Positions 32,273 through 42,558 are shown, counted from the stretch's first letter. The stretch is 64,000 nt of DNA from Bacteroidales bacterium UBA5326 (GCA_002408205.1 DHQY01000007.1:378942-442941); one strand, 5' to 3'. Program-made: numbers and translations. Notes: a model not told the origin generated them from the letters alone.

Positions 32273-33987
32273 AACAACGCTTTAAGCGCCTCAATCTTAC
32301 GGTCAAGCTGTGTTTCTGTCTTGTGAAGATCCTCCGCTTTTTCCAGCACATCGCGAACCCCAAAATAGTATTTGATCTTGGGTTCAGTCCCCGAGGGACG
32401 AATGGTCACAACGGTGTTGTCCATGCACACAAACTGGATAACGTCCGATTTGGGTAACTGTATAGTATAGCGGAGATCGCTTACCATGTCTACCGTTTCG
32501 CTTTTCAGGTAATCATGTACCAGCACCACGGGAGAACCGAGCAGCTGCCGGGGAGGTTCCATCCGGTAACGGTTCATGAGTGCCTTCATCTGCTCCATCC
32601 CGTCTTTCCCTTTCATTGTTCTGGACATTAGCGATTCTTTAAAGAATCCGTAACGTACGTAAAGATCTGTAAGTAAATGGAAAAGCGTCCGGCCCTGTTC
32701 CGCAGCCCATGCAGCCGCCTCGGCAATGAGTGCACAGGCCACCACGGCATCTTTATCCCGGACGAATTCCCCCACATTGTAACCAAAACTTTCTTCCCCG
32801 CCTCCTATGAATGTTTTTTCCCCTTCCTGCTCTCTCACTACCTGGGCAATGTATTTGAATCCCGTGAGCACTTCGTAACATTCCACTCCGTAATCCAGAG
32901 CCATTACACGCAACAAATCCGATGTTACAATGGTCTTTACAATGTATTCGCGGCCTTTGAGTTGTCCGTTCTCTTTCCATTTCATAAGCAGATACCAGGT
33001 GAGCAGGGCTGCCGTCTGGTTCCCGTTCAGCAACTGTATCTGATTGGCATCATTTCTCACGGCTACGCCTACACGGTCGGCATCGGGATCGGTGGCCATC
33101 ACCAGACAGGCGCCCACCTCTGCTGCCTTTTCAACGGCCATCCTCAAAGCCTCGGGTTCCTCGGGATTGGGCGAGACAACTGTGGGAAAATTACCGTCGT
33201 TCACATCCTGTGCGGGCACGTGGTACAGGTTGCAAAAGCCCATACGCCGCAAGGCCTCGGGAACAAGATGAACGCCCGTCCCGTGAAGCGGAGTGTATAC
33301 CATTTTAAGGTCTTTCTGTTTTTTTATGGCATCGGGACTTAATTTCAACAGACTTAAAATGGCCGAGAGGTACAGTTCATCCATTTCCGCGCCCAGGGTT
33401 TCAATGCGTCCGGCTCCCCCTGTAAAGCGAACCTGCGACGGTGAAGAGATCCCCAGCACTTCGTTAATAATATTTTTATCATGAGGAACCACCACCTGCG
33501 CTCCATCGTTCCAGTAAACCTTATAACCGTTATATTCCTTTGGGTTATGGCTGGCCGTGATCATTACCCCTATATTACATCCCAGTTGCCTTACTGCAAA
33601 GCTGAGTTCGGGAGTCGGACGCAGGGTGTCGGACAAATAGACGGTAAAATCATTGGCAGCCAGCACCTCAGCTGTAATACGGGCGAAATCGGGAGAAGCA
33701 TTCCGGCAATCATATGATATGGCCGCACGATATGGAGCAGGGCATGCTTTCTTAACATAGTCCGCCAGGCCCTGTGTAGCCATACCTACCGTGTACCGGT
33801 TCATTCTGTTGGTGCCGGCACCCATAATGCCGCGCAATCCGCCCGTACCAAACTCCAGGTTCTTGTAAAAACTGTCCTCAAGTTCCCGGGGGTCGCCCTT
33901 CAATAACTGCTGAACAGCCTGTCTGGTTTCTGCATCGAAGGAAGGATCCAGCCATTCCTGAGCTCTTTTTATTATTTCTTCTGTCAT
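32269..33987 (-). CDS. Phospho-sugar mutase (phosphoglucomutase/phosphomannomutase family)
   Basis: 572 residues, alpha-D-phosphohexomutase superfamily of the long (PGM2-like) type. The phosphoserine loop is 'TASHNPKEYNGYK' near 145, the metal loop 'ATDPDADRVGVA' near 300, the sugar loop 'GGGEESFGYN' near 395, and the phosphate-binding 'RPSGTEPKIKYYF' near 528. It interconverts hexose 1- and 6-phosphates in the cytoplasm. It overlaps the upstream rfbD-like gene by 4 nt, suggesting a sugar-nucleotide supply role. Confidence 0.93.
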   Translation of the reverse strand: MTEEIIKRAQEWLDPSFDAETRQAVQQLLKGDPRELEDSFYKNLEFGTGGLRGIMGAGTNRMNRYTVGMATQGLADYVKKACPAPYRAAISYDCRNASPDFARITAEVLAANDFTVYLSDTLRPTPELSFAVRQLGCNIGVMITASHNPKEYNGYKVYWNDGAQVVVPHDKNIINEVLGISSPSQVRFTGGAGRIETLGAEMDELYLSAILSLLKLSPDAIKKQKDLKMVYTPLHGTGVHLVPEALRRMGFCNLYHVPAQDVNDGNFPTVVSPNPEEPEALRMAVEKAAEVGACLVMATDPDADRVGVAVRNDANQIQLLNGNQTAALLTWYLLMKWKENGQLKGREYIVKTIVTSDLLRVMALDYGVECYEVLTGFKYIAQVVREQEGEKTFIGGGEESFGYNVGEFVRDKDAVVACALIAEAAAWAAEQGRTLFHLLTDLYVRYGFFKESLMSRTMKGKDGMEQMKALMNRYRMEPPRQLLGSPVVLVHDYLKSETVDMVSDLRYTIQLPKSDVIQFVCMDNTVVTIRPSGTEPKIKYYFGVRDVLEKAEDLHKTETQLDRKIEALKALF

Positions 33988-34862
33988 ATTTCGTTTCTTA
34001 AGAATTTAACCAATCTGTCTTCCCAGTGAGGGATATCCAGGCCCAGCTCTTTTCCAATAAGGGCAGGGCTCATTACGGTGTAGAGAGGCCTTGGCGCTCC
34101 GCCCGTTCCTGCATCTTCGGTCAGAGGCAAAACAGGAGCAGGAATTCCTGAAGAAGAGCCGACACCGCCGGTCATCAGTTCCCTTATCCGGGTGGCAAAG
34201 GTATAACGGTCGCAACCTCCTCCCTCACTGGTATACTGATACAATCCCGAGGCAAGCCCCTGTCCGGCCAGTTTGTAAAGGGCATCGGCCAGATCCGGGG
34301 CAAAAGTGGGAGAGTTCACCTGTATACTGTCTACGTACAACGGCTCTTTGCGTTCGGCAAGTAACCGGGGAATAGCCGCCAGAAAATTTTTGGCAAACAA
34401 TGAATAAACCCAGCTGGTACGCACGACCACCCCTTTTTCATAGGAAAGGACAATACGTTCCCCTTCCCTTTTTGATTTGCCGTATTCATTTACAGGAGCC
34501 GGCCGGTCGTCTTCCGTGTAGGGACTTAATTTCTTGCCGTCAAATACATAATCCGTAGATAAATGGATCAATACGGCCCCGCATTCTCTGCAGGCTGCCA
34601 CCATCCCCGAAAGACACCCGGCGTTCAGTCGGTAAGCAGCAGCAGGATCTTTCTCGGCCATATCCACGTTGGTATAAGCAGCGGTATTCAACACATATTG
34701 CGGCTTCGCCCGATTGAAGCATAAAGCCAGGGCATCGGCATCCGTTATGTCCAGTTCATTTTTCGCATAGGGCAAAAGCGAAATATTACCGTACCGTGGG
34801 GCCATTCGCTGCATTATACTCCCTACCCCTCCGTTGGCACCTGTCAGGATCATCTTTATCAT
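33984..34862 (-). CDS. rfbD: dTDP-4-dehydrorhamnose reductase-like (RfbD family)
   Basis: 292 residues, extended SDR fold. N-terminal nucleotide motif 'LTGANGGVGS' (TGxxGxxG), 'NTAAYTNVDMAEKDP' near 58, catalytic 'YGKSKREGE' (YxxxK) near 131 and 'DYVFDGK' near 105 match RfbD. It reduces dTDP-4-keto-L-rhamnose in O-antigen or capsule sugar synthesis; rfbA/B/C are not adjacent, and a methionine adenosyltransferase beta-like role is the alternative. A TAACTTTG -7 element (34874-34867) lies 4 nt before the ATG. Confidence 0.85.
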   Translation of the reverse strand: MIKMILTGANGGVGSIMQRMAPRYGNISLLPYAKNELDITDADALALCFNRAKPQYVLNTAAYTNVDMAEKDPAAAYRLNAGCLSGMVAACRECGAVLIHLSTDYVFDGKKLSPYTEDDRPAPVNEYGKSKREGERIVLSYEKGVVVRTSWVYSLFAKNFLAAIPRLLAERKEPLYVDSIQVNSPTFAPDLADALYKLAGQGLASGLYQYTSEGGGCDRYTFATRIRELMTGGVGSSSGIPAPVLPLTEDAGTGGAPRPLYTVMSPALIGKELGLDIPHWEDRLVKFLRNEI

Positions 34863-34905
34863 TTTACAAAGTTAACAACAAGTTGCTTTTATCTATATTT
34901 GTGAT
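34863..34905. promoter_or_regulatory. Back-to-back promoters of rfbD and the AlkD-like gene
   Basis: Within 43 bp, TAACTTTG (minus, 34874-34867) and TATATTTG (plus, 34894-34901) each end exactly 4 nt before a start codon. Nineteen bp separate the two elements. Confidence 0.68.
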
Positions 34906-35598
34906 ATGGAAAAAATTATTACCCGCTTATTTGAACTTCAGGATACCGGATACAAAGAATTTACCGCCAGGATGATCCCCAACATTGCTCCCGACACGAT
35001 CATTGGAGTCAGGAGCCCAAGAATGAAACAGCTGTCTAAAGAATTTGCCAAAGATCCCGACAAGATGGCGTTTCTCAACGAACTTCCTCATAAGTATTTA
35101 GAGGAGAATTATTTACATGCTTCTATACTGGGTACCCTGAGTAAAGATATTGACGTTATCCTGTCCCGTACTGAACAATTTTTGCCCTTTATTGACAATT
35201 GGGCCGTCTGCGACAGTACGGTATCGGGGCTCAAGATCATTTCCCGTAATACACAGCAGGTTGAACCTTACTTGCTCCGGTGGCTGGACCATTCGGCTCC
35301 TTTTACCAAACGTTTTGCTATTGTTATACTGTTGAATTACTACATGGAAGAGGCATTCAGTCCTTCCATGCTTGAACGGCTGGCACAGATCCACAGCACA
35401 GAATATTATGTAAACATTGCCCTGGCATGGTATTACAGTTATGCCCTTATTAAACAGTACGACGCCTCCGTAGGTTTATTTGAAAAGCCTGTTCTTGACA
35501 AATGGGTTCATAATAAATCCATTACAAAAGCCATTGAAAGCTACCGTATTCCTGACGACCGTAAAGAAAAACTGCGTCAACTGAGAATATCCAGATGA
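34906..35598 (+). CDS. DNA alkylation repair protein (AlkD-like, HEAT-like fold)
   Basis: 230 residues made of helical ALK repeats. 'GVRSPRMKQLSKEFAK' near 33 and 'NWAVCDSTVSGLKII' near 96 (the WxxxD region of AlkD) are typical. AlkD removes bulky 3-methyl- and 7-methylpurines without base flipping. The Trp-Asp region suggests an active enzyme, but many short homologues have not been tested. Its stop overlaps the GT39 start (ATGA). Confidence 0.88.
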   Translation: MEKIITRLFELQDTGYKEFTARMIPNIAPDTIIGVRSPRMKQLSKEFAKDPDKMAFLNELPHKYLEENYLHASILGTLSKDIDVILSRTEQFLPFIDNWAVCDSTVSGLKIISRNTQQVEPYLLRWLDHSAPFTKRFAIVILLNYYMEEAFSPSMLERLAQIHSTEYYVNIALAWYYSYALIKQYDASVGLFEKPVLDKWVHNKSITKAIESYRIPDDRKEKLRQLRISR

Positions 35599-37124
35599 AC
35601 AATCAATACCGGACCAGACTGTGTATATTGATGGCCGCAAGCCTGTTAATCCGTGCGCTGGCAGCCGGGTTGCTCGAATTGGGAAATGACGAGGTTTATT
35701 ACTGGACTTATGCTCTTTTTCCCGACTGGAGTCACTTTGATCATCCCCCCATGCTGGGATGGGTCATCCGGTTGTTTTCGCTCAACCTGACTTTTGACAG
35801 TGAGCTGGCTCTGCGCATGCCATCGCTTGTTTTGGGAACTTTCAATACATGGCTTATCTTTCAGCTGGGACGGCTCATTAAGAACGAACGTACCGGCTGG
35901 TACGCGGCTTTACTTTATACAGCATCTGTTTATGCCACCATTCTGACCGGTACTTTTATCCTGCCCGATACGCCCCTCGGTACTTTCTACCTGACCGCCC
36001 TTTTCTTCTTTTTCAAAGCGCTGGATTCCCCGGTACATTTTCTCACTGCGGGTCTGTTCACAGGACTTGCCATGCTTAGTAAATATTCGGGGGTTTTCTT
36101 ATGGGTGGGCGCCGGGTTGTATTTACTTTTCTACAGGAGGACGTTGTTTCGCAGTCCCTTTTTATGGGGTGGTCTGGCCGTATCGCTCCTGCTCTTCCTC
36201 CCTGTGGTATTTTGGAACATGAATCGCGACATGACAAGCTTTGCTTTCCATACGGAAAGGGTGGCTTTTTTCGGAGAAGGTTTGAAATTATTCTATTTTG
36301 GACGGGAAGTATTTGGCGAGATACTGTACAATAACCCCGTGAACACGGGCCTTATTGTCTGGGCCGTATGGACCGCTGCCGGATCTTTCCGGGTACACAG
36401 CGCGCAGCCTGCAGTGCCCGTTACGGTATTCAGGATGCTGATGACACAAGCTATCCCGCTTTTGAGTATCTTTCTGTTCTTCTCACTTTTCAGGGAAACG
36501 CTGCCACACTGGTCAGCTCCCGCCTATTATTCACTTGTGTTATTGGCTTCCTGTGCCCTGGATGCAAAATTACCCGTGACCTTCAGTCGTATTCCGGCAG
36601 TTATTATGACGGCTCTGGGCATTACTTTAGTCGTGATTTTTGCAGGTACGGCTGAAATACTTACAGGGTTTGTCGCCCTGGGGAAGAACGACAGCGGTAA
36701 CGAACTGGGACGGACCGATTTTACTCTGGATATGTACGGCTGGAAGCAACTTTCCGGCCGGTTTGGGGAGATAAAAAAAGAACAGGAAATCCTGTATGAG
36801 GAAACGGACGGCACCCTGGGAATGCCCAAAAATGCAGCCATTCTCTCTTACAGGTGGTTTCCTGCCGCCCATCTGGACTATTATGTAGCCCGGCCCAACG
36901 GAACGGTCGTGAAAACGAAGGGACCTCTTGCGCAAACGCATAAATATGAATCCATCACACAACTAAGAGGCGGGATAGATCCGCAGGAACGTTTCTACCG
37001 GATCACTTCGAGCCGGTACGCCGATCCCCCCGGCGTCACGGAAAACATGCAGGTGCTTGACACTTTTTATGTGAACCGCAACAGGAAACCGGTTATCCGC
37101 TATATCATCAGGGCTTCAAAGTAA
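35595..37124 (+). CDS. GT39-family membrane glycosyltransferase (ArnT/PMT-like)
   Basis: 509 residues, with about 10-12 membrane helices in the first 380 and a soluble tail. The first extracytoplasmic loop contains 'GNDEVYYWTYAL', with the conserved acidic pair of polyprenyl-phosphate-sugar transferases, followed by 'SHFDHPPMLGW'. Such enzymes transfer a sugar from a polyprenyl phosphate to lipid A, protein or another acceptor on the outer face of the inner membrane; the acceptor here is unknown. It overlaps the AlkD-like gene by 4 nt and the GH3 gene (convergent) by 17 nt. Confidence 0.87.
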   Translation: MNNQYRTRLCILMAASLLIRALAAGLLELGNDEVYYWTYALFPDWSHFDHPPMLGWVIRLFSLNLTFDSELALRMPSLVLGTFNTWLIFQLGRLIKNERTGWYAALLYTASVYATILTGTFILPDTPLGTFYLTALFFFFKALDSPVHFLTAGLFTGLAMLSKYSGVFLWVGAGLYLLFYRRTLFRSPFLWGGLAVSLLLFLPVVFWNMNRDMTSFAFHTERVAFFGEGLKLFYFGREVFGEILYNNPVNTGLIVWAVWTAAGSFRVHSAQPAVPVTVFRMLMTQAIPLLSIFLFFSLFRETLPHWSAPAYYSLVLLASCALDAKLPVTFSRIPAVIMTALGITLVVIFAGTAEILTGFVALGKNDSGNELGRTDFTLDMYGWKQLSGRFGEIKKEQEILYEETDGTLGMPKNAAILSYRWFPAAHLDYYVARPNGTVVKTKGPLAQTHKYESITQLRGGIDPQERFYRITSSRYADPPGVTENMQVLDTFYVNRNRKPVIRYIIRASK

Positions 37125-39393
37125 CCGAAGCGCTGAGCTTGCCAGCCATAACGGTAAAGGTTCCGGGTTCGGTTACCCATTTCCCGTCTTTTCCAAAAAA
37201 TGCCAACTGATCTTCACGGACAGTGAATGCAGCGGTTTTTGTCTCGCCGGGTTCCAGTGCCACCCGTGTAAAGCCCTTGAGTTCCTTAACGGGACGGGTC
37301 ATGGAGGCATAATCGTCCCTCATATACAACAGCACAATCTCCTCACCGGCACGGGATCCGGTGTTGGTCACATCCACGGTCACCTCCAGAGATCCATTAA
37401 CAAATTCGCCGGCCTTGAGGTTGGTATATTCGTAAGAAGTGTAGGAAAGGCCGTAACCAAATTCATACAAAGGCATCGGATCTTCCAGCACAACAGGATG
37501 AAAATAATGGGAAGGCATATGGTTGTATACCGAGAGTATATTTCCCGTTGAGCGGGGAAAGGTAACGGGCAGTTTGCCTGAAGGGTTCACCACTCCGTAA
37601 AGCACCTCGGCCAAAGCCTGTCCTCCGAACATCCCCGGTTCCCAAGCCTCCACGAGCGCCGAGGCCTCTTTGGCAATCCATTCCACGGCCAAAGGGTGTC
37701 CATTGTTCAGGACCACGATGCAGGGCTTACCGGAAGCCAGTATGTTACGGATTAACTCTTCCTGCAGGCCGGGAAGGTTCAGATTACCGCGTTCCACATC
37801 CTCACCGGAGGTTTTGTTGACCCAGTCCTTGCGGTTAACATACTCTCCTGCAAAAACGATGGAAAGATCTGCCTGACGTGCCATTTCTCCTGCTTTTCGG
37901 ACTTTTGCCGGGTCCATGTAGCGTATGGATTCCCCCTGTTCAAGGTAAGTGAACTGCGTCAGGGGCGCGATCATTCGGAGTCCTTCAATAAAAGTGATCA
38001 CGTTTTCGTCGGGTTGCGGGAAGGTCCAGTCGCCCATCAGTCCCTGAGAATTGGCATTGGGTCCGGTTACGAATATTTTTTTGTAACGGGCTCCGTCGGT
38101 AAGGGGAAGAATGCCGTTATTCCCGAGCAATACAATACTTTTTCTGGCGGCATCGAGCGCAACGGCTTTATGTTCTTCCGCCAGAAGAGTTTCCTTTACG
38201 GCCGATTCATCAAAGAACGGGTTTTCAAAAAGGCCCAGTCTGAATTTAATCTCCAGGATACGGCGGCACGACTCATCTATACGGGCTTCGGACACTGCTC
38301 CGTCTTCCACCAGTTTCATCATGGCGGGAACAAAAGCGGGTCCGTGCATATGCATATCCATGCCCGCATTCACAGACTGTCCAAAAGCATCTTCATTCGA
38401 TACTGCAGTGCAGTGGAGGTCGTAAAGATGTTCAATGTCCATCCAGTCGCTAACGATAAACCCGTTAAAGCCCATCTGGCGGCGCAGCACATCCTGCATG
38501 AGCCATTCGTTGGAGTGGCAGGGCACGCCGTTTAATTCGTTATGCGCCATCATAAAACTCAGGGCACCGGCCTTAACACAGGCATCGAAAGGCGGGAAAA
38601 AAACTTCGCGCAAGGTGCGTTCGGAAAGGTCGGCAGGCGCTCCGTTCGTTCCGTTAACAGGTTGCGATCCGCCAACAAAATGCTTGGCACAGGCCAGCAC
38701 CAACTCTTTTTCCAACCCGTTGTCACCCTGAAAGCCTTTAACAGCAGCCTCGCCCATGAGCGACACCAGCCAGGGATCCTCTCCATACGTTTCTCCTACG
38801 CGTCCCCAGCGCTGGTCCCGCGCCACTTCTACGTTGGGCGCAAACGTCCAGTGCATGCCAATGGCACGCATTTCCTCAGCCGTCTGACGCGATGAAACAT
38901 AAACAAGCTGTGGATCAAAGGTAGAGGCCATACCAATGGAAGTGGGATATACCGTTACTCCGCTCACCAGCGCGCAGCCGTGAACGGCATCAATACCCAT
39001 GAGAAGAGGTATACGCAGCCGCGATTCCATGGCCAGTTTCTGCAATTCGTTGGCTTCGCCTATGGTTACAGAGTGCAGGAATGAACCTATTTTGCCGTCT
39101 CTGGCCATTTGGGCTATATCTTCTTTAAGGAAACCTGGATAAAAAGCCTGCGCAGTGTTGCGCTTCAGATCCTCTTCGGTCATGCCGGCCTGGGATTCGT
39201 CAATATGGTTCAGTCCCACACATTGGTTCATCTGGCCAATTTTCTCTTCCAGCGTCATCCGTTGCATCAGGTCGGCAACACGCCTTTCAACACTAAGACC
39301 GGAATTCAGATAATCGGGATTTTCCTGTGAACCTCCGGAACACGATCCGGCAAAAAAAACAGCAGTCATACAAACTAGTATTAGTTTTCTCAT
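37108..39393 (-). CDS. GH3 beta-glucosidase/beta-glycosidase lipoprotein (BglX-like)
   Basis: 761 residues from the ATG at 39393. A lipobox ('FFAGSC', C18) makes it a lipoprotein. GH3 domain 1 carries 'KHFVGGSQP' and the nucleophile Asp in 'GFIVSDWMDIE' near 300; domain 2 and a C-terminal fibronectin III-like domain ('YEFGYGLSYTSYEY' onward) complete the three-domain BglX layout. It cleaves terminal beta-linked glucose, xylose or similar residues. It is divergent from the mannan cluster and probably belongs to it. A TACATTTG -7 element (39430-39423, minus) lies 29 nt before the start. Confidence 0.93.
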   Translation of the reverse strand: MRKLILVCMTAVFFAGSCSGGSQENPDYLNSGLSVERRVADLMQRMTLEEKIGQMNQCVGLNHIDESQAGMTEEDLKRNTAQAFYPGFLKEDIAQMARDGKIGSFLHSVTIGEANELQKLAMESRLRIPLLMGIDAVHGCALVSGVTVYPTSIGMASTFDPQLVYVSSRQTAEEMRAIGMHWTFAPNVEVARDQRWGRVGETYGEDPWLVSLMGEAAVKGFQGDNGLEKELVLACAKHFVGGSQPVNGTNGAPADLSERTLREVFFPPFDACVKAGALSFMMAHNELNGVPCHSNEWLMQDVLRRQMGFNGFIVSDWMDIEHLYDLHCTAVSNEDAFGQSVNAGMDMHMHGPAFVPAMMKLVEDGAVSEARIDESCRRILEIKFRLGLFENPFFDESAVKETLLAEEHKAVALDAARKSIVLLGNNGILPLTDGARYKKIFVTGPNANSQGLMGDWTFPQPDENVITFIEGLRMIAPLTQFTYLEQGESIRYMDPAKVRKAGEMARQADLSIVFAGEYVNRKDWVNKTSGEDVERGNLNLPGLQEELIRNILASGKPCIVVLNNGHPLAVEWIAKEASALVEAWEPGMFGGQALAEVLYGVVNPSGKLPVTFPRSTGNILSVYNHMPSHYFHPVVLEDPMPLYEFGYGLSYTSYEYTNLKAGEFVNGSLEVTVDVTNTGSRAGEEIVLLYMRDDYASMTRPVKELKGFTRVALEPGETKTAAFTVREDQLAFFGKDGKWVTEPGTFTVMAGKLSASVTLKP

Positions 39394-39532
39394 ATTCTGG
39401 TATAATTTAGTCAATGGATAAACAAATGTAGGATAAATTACTTATTTTGGATAAAAAACGCAAAGATTATCTTTTCAAAACAGGTAACTTTACTAGTTGA
39501 ATTACAACATGCTATTTTAACCTATTACAGAA
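39394..39532. promoter_or_regulatory. Divergent promoter region of GH3 and the mannan operon
   Basis: Minus-strand -7 element TACATTTG (39430-39423) for the GH3 gene. For the plus-strand operon the best candidate is TAACTTTA (39485-39492), one mismatch from consensus, about 40 nt before the ATG. No clear operator palindrome seen. Confidence 0.5.
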
Positions 39533-41272
39533 ATGAAAAGAATAATCATTATCAATCTTGCCTTGTGGCTTCTTGCCTCCTGCAATCAAATGCAGGATAT
39601 TGGTGATGTAGCCCTGTCTCCGGACTGGCGTTTCTCTCCGGGAAACGATCTGGCCTGGGCACAACCCGGGTTCGATGACAGCGGCTGGACGACCGTCTCT
39701 TGTTCGGATACCTGGGAAAATCAGGGATTTGAAGGTCTGGACGGTTATGGATGGTACCGCCAGACTATAACCCTTCCGGAAAACTTCCGAAAACCGGTTG
39801 AGAAATACGGAGGTTTGGTTATCAGCTATGATAACGCCGACGACTCCGATGCTTTGTATTTCAATGGACAGATCATAGCCAAAACCGGAGATTTTCCACC
39901 CGAATACGTTAGCGCTTACGGACAGAAGCGCCGCCATGTGATCCCCTTTGAATACATCAATACAGAAGGGCCCAATACTATTGCCATACAGGTTTATGAC
40001 GGCGGCGGCAACGGAGGAATAGTCACTTCTCAGGTGATAATGAAGCCCCTCTCTCCTGCGTCTAAAATTGCCATGACCTGTGACATAGTCCCACAGGACT
40101 GGGTATTCCTGGGAGATGCTCCAAAAACGATAAATGTTACACTTTCCAGCCAGGAAAATTCTTCCAGTAAGTGCAGTGTGCTAATGGAAGTCATGACAGA
40201 CAAATACGAACCGACACAGACACTCCAGATGCCTTATAAGGTGAAAGCACAGGAATCGCTGACAAAGACTTTCAATCTGGATCTGACCCGACCCGGATTT
40301 TACCGCTGCCGGCTCACCCCGGTCATTAACGGGTTCAAGGGAGAGCCCGTACAATTCAATATTGGCTTTGAACCTGAAAAAATTGAATCGCCGGTTGACG
40401 CCCAACCCGATTTTACTGCTTTCTGGGAAGGGACACGCGCCCAGTTGGACCAGGTGCCGATGAATGCCAAAATGACCCTGCTTAAAGAGTTTTCCACAGG
40501 AGCCAGAGATTTATATTATGTGGAAATGAAATCGTTCGGCAACGAGACCATCGGAGGTTATTATGCAACCCCCAGGGCCAAAGGCAAATATCCCGCGATC
40601 ATTGTGTACATGGGTTACGGCTCGGTCGCCTGGATGCCTCATACAGACGGGGAACCCGGATTCGCCACTTTTGTGGTTTCAACAAGAGGTCAGGGAATTT
40701 TTATGCCCGGCAACAAATACGGAAAATGGATCTGCTACGGTATAGAAGATAAAGATACATACTATTACCGGGGTGCCTTCATGGATTTGGTAAGGGCAGT
40801 AGACTTTGTATGTTCCCGTCCCGAAATTGACAACACTAAAATTGCCGCCGAAGGCGGAAGCCAGGGTGGCGCGTTTACTATGGCCGCCTGTGCGCTCGAC
40901 CACCGGATTGCCGTGGCTGCGCCTACTATTCCTTTCCTGAGTGACTACCGGGACTATTTTGAAATCGTGCAATGGCCCGGAAGCGATATTCACGAATACA
41001 TGAACAATCATCCGGAAGCCAAATGGGACGACGTTTTCAAAGTGCTCAGCTATTTTGATATAAAGAACCTGGCCCCCTGGATTTCATGCCCCGTAATCAT
41101 GGCCGCCGGACTGCAGGACGAGACCTGTCCCCCGCACACCAATTTTGCCGGCTATAACCAGATAACCTCGGAAAAGGAATACCGCATCTACAAAGATTAC
41201 GGTCACAATACTCCTCCTGAATGGCAACAGGTGAGAATGGATTTCTTTAAAAAACATCTGAATATTCAGTAA
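39533..41272 (+). CDS. CE7-type acetyl esterase lipoprotein with N-terminal beta-sandwich domain
   Basis: 579 residues. Lipobox 'LLASC' (C17). The N-terminal part (about 25-165) resembles the jelly-roll sugar-binding domain of beta-galactosidases ('GWYRQTITLPENF', 'LYFNGQIIAKTGDFPPEY', 'NTIAIQVYDGGG'). The C-terminal 320 residues are an alpha/beta hydrolase of the acetyl xylan esterase / cephalosporin-C deacetylase group: 'GGYYATPRAKGKYP', 'STRGQG', nucleophile in 'GGSQGGAF', acid in 'GLQDETCPP', His in 'DYGHN'. Likely removes acetyl groups from acetylated mannan or xylan. First gene of the mannan operon, 5 nt before GH5. Confidence 0.88.
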   Translation: MKRIIIINLALWLLASCNQMQDIGDVALSPDWRFSPGNDLAWAQPGFDDSGWTTVSCSDTWENQGFEGLDGYGWYRQTITLPENFRKPVEKYGGLVISYDNADDSDALYFNGQIIAKTGDFPPEYVSAYGQKRRHVIPFEYINTEGPNTIAIQVYDGGGNGGIVTSQVIMKPLSPASKIAMTCDIVPQDWVFLGDAPKTINVTLSSQENSSSKCSVLMEVMTDKYEPTQTLQMPYKVKAQESLTKTFNLDLTRPGFYRCRLTPVINGFKGEPVQFNIGFEPEKIESPVDAQPDFTAFWEGTRAQLDQVPMNAKMTLLKEFSTGARDLYYVEMKSFGNETIGGYYATPRAKGKYPAIIVYMGYGSVAWMPHTDGEPGFATFVVSTRGQGIFMPGNKYGKWICYGIEDKDTYYYRGAFMDLVRAVDFVCSRPEIDNTKIAAEGGSQGGAFTMAACALDHRIAVAAPTIPFLSDYRDYFEIVQWPGSDIHEYMNNHPEAKWDDVFKVLSYFDIKNLAPWISCPVIMAAGLQDETCPPHTNFAGYNQITSEKEYRIYKDYGHNTPPEWQQVRMDFFKKHLNIQ

Positions 41273-41277
41273 ACATC

Positions 41278-42558
41278 ATGAGAAAAATATTGATCATAGC
41301 GGCTTTTTTGGCCGCTTTGGTTTCATGCGGCATGGCCACCAGCACGGACAAATTTGTCAAAGTAATTGACGGACAATTTATAAGAAACGGGAAACCATAC
41401 AGATACATAGGTTTTAATTTCTGGCACGCGGGCATACTCGGATCCGAGGGGGTCAACGGAGACCGTGAAAGGCTGCTTAAAGAGCTTGACTTTCTGCAAT
41501 CTGCGGGAGTAAACAATCTGCGTGTAATGATTGGCGCAGACGGTCCTGTTACACCCGCCAAGGTCAGGCCGAGCCTTCAGACGCAGCCGGGCGTATATAA
41601 CGACACCCTGCTTACCGGACTGGACTACCTGCTTCAGGAGCTGAATAAACGGGAAATGATGGTTGTTTTGTTTTTTAACAACACCTGGGAATGGACCGGC
41701 GGTTATTCGCAATATCTTGAATGGGCCGGTTACGGCAAAGCGCCCGTTCCGGTCGTGGACGGATGGCCCGTCTTTCAGGAATACGTAGGCCGGTACATGA
41801 GTTGTGTGGCCTGTGACAGCCTTTTCAAAGCGCACGTGACCTTTATTGTTAACCGTGTGAACAGTCTTACCGGGGTTCCCTATAAGGAAGACCCCGCTAT
41901 TATGTCCTGGCAGATTGCCAACGAACCGCGTCCCATGGGAGCCCAAAACAAGCGTCTGTACGAACATTTCATTACTTCGACGGCCGGACTCATTAAATCG
42001 CTCGATAAAAACCATATGGTGTCGGTCGGGTCAGAAGGCATTTACGGAAGCGAGAACGATCCTGATCTGTACCGTAACGTGCACGCGCTGGATAATATAG
42101 ATTACCTGACCTGTCATATCTGGCCAAAAAACTGGATGTGGCTGAACCCTTCTGACATACCCGGGTCGCTCCAACAGGCCATTGCCAACACCAACGATTA
42201 CATAGATACGCACCTGACTGTGGCCGGAATGTTGAACAAACCGCTGGTAATATCTGAATTCGGTCTACCGCGCGATAATCACAAATATTCCAGAGAAGAT
42301 CCTGTGACCTGCAGGAACGCATACTATTCCAACATCTACGAAAGAATGCTGGAATCACTCCGGAGCGGTGGAAAATTTGCCGGCTGCAATATGTGGGCCT
42401 GGGGTGGATTCGCACGGCCCGACAACGTATTCTGGCAGGAAGGCGACGAGTATTGCGGCGATCCGATTCAGGAAGAACAGGGTCTCAATTCGGTTTTTGC
42501 GGAAGACGACACGGTGGATCTTATAAAAAAATACATCCAACTTATAAACGAGCTTTAA
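41278..42558 (+). CDS. GH5 (subfamily 7-like) endo-beta-1,4-mannanase lipoprotein
   Basis: 426 residues. Lipobox 'LVSC' (C17). The barrel shows GH5 catalytic residues: acid/base Glu in 'IANEPRP' near 217 and nucleophile Glu in 'LVISEFGLP' near 327. The opening 'KPYRYIGFNFWHAGILGS' and 'NNLRVMIGADGP' match GH5_7 mannanases. Surface lipoprotein cutting beta-1,4-mannan backbones. It is followed after 1 nt by GH27, which would strip galactose side chains. Subfamily assignment from memory of motifs. Confidence 0.9.
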   Translation: MRKILIIAAFLAALVSCGMATSTDKFVKVIDGQFIRNGKPYRYIGFNFWHAGILGSEGVNGDRERLLKELDFLQSAGVNNLRVMIGADGPVTPAKVRPSLQTQPGVYNDTLLTGLDYLLQELNKREMMVVLFFNNTWEWTGGYSQYLEWAGYGKAPVPVVDGWPVFQEYVGRYMSCVACDSLFKAHVTFIVNRVNSLTGVPYKEDPAIMSWQIANEPRPMGAQNKRLYEHFITSTAGLIKSLDKNHMVSVGSEGIYGSENDPDLYRNVHALDNIDYLTCHIWPKNWMWLNPSDIPGSLQQAIANTNDYIDTHLTVAGMLNKPLVISEFGLPRDNHKYSREDPVTCRNAYYSNIYERMLESLRSGGKFAGCNMWAWGGFARPDNVFWQEGDEYCGDPIQEEQGLNSVFAEDDTVDLIKKYIQLINEL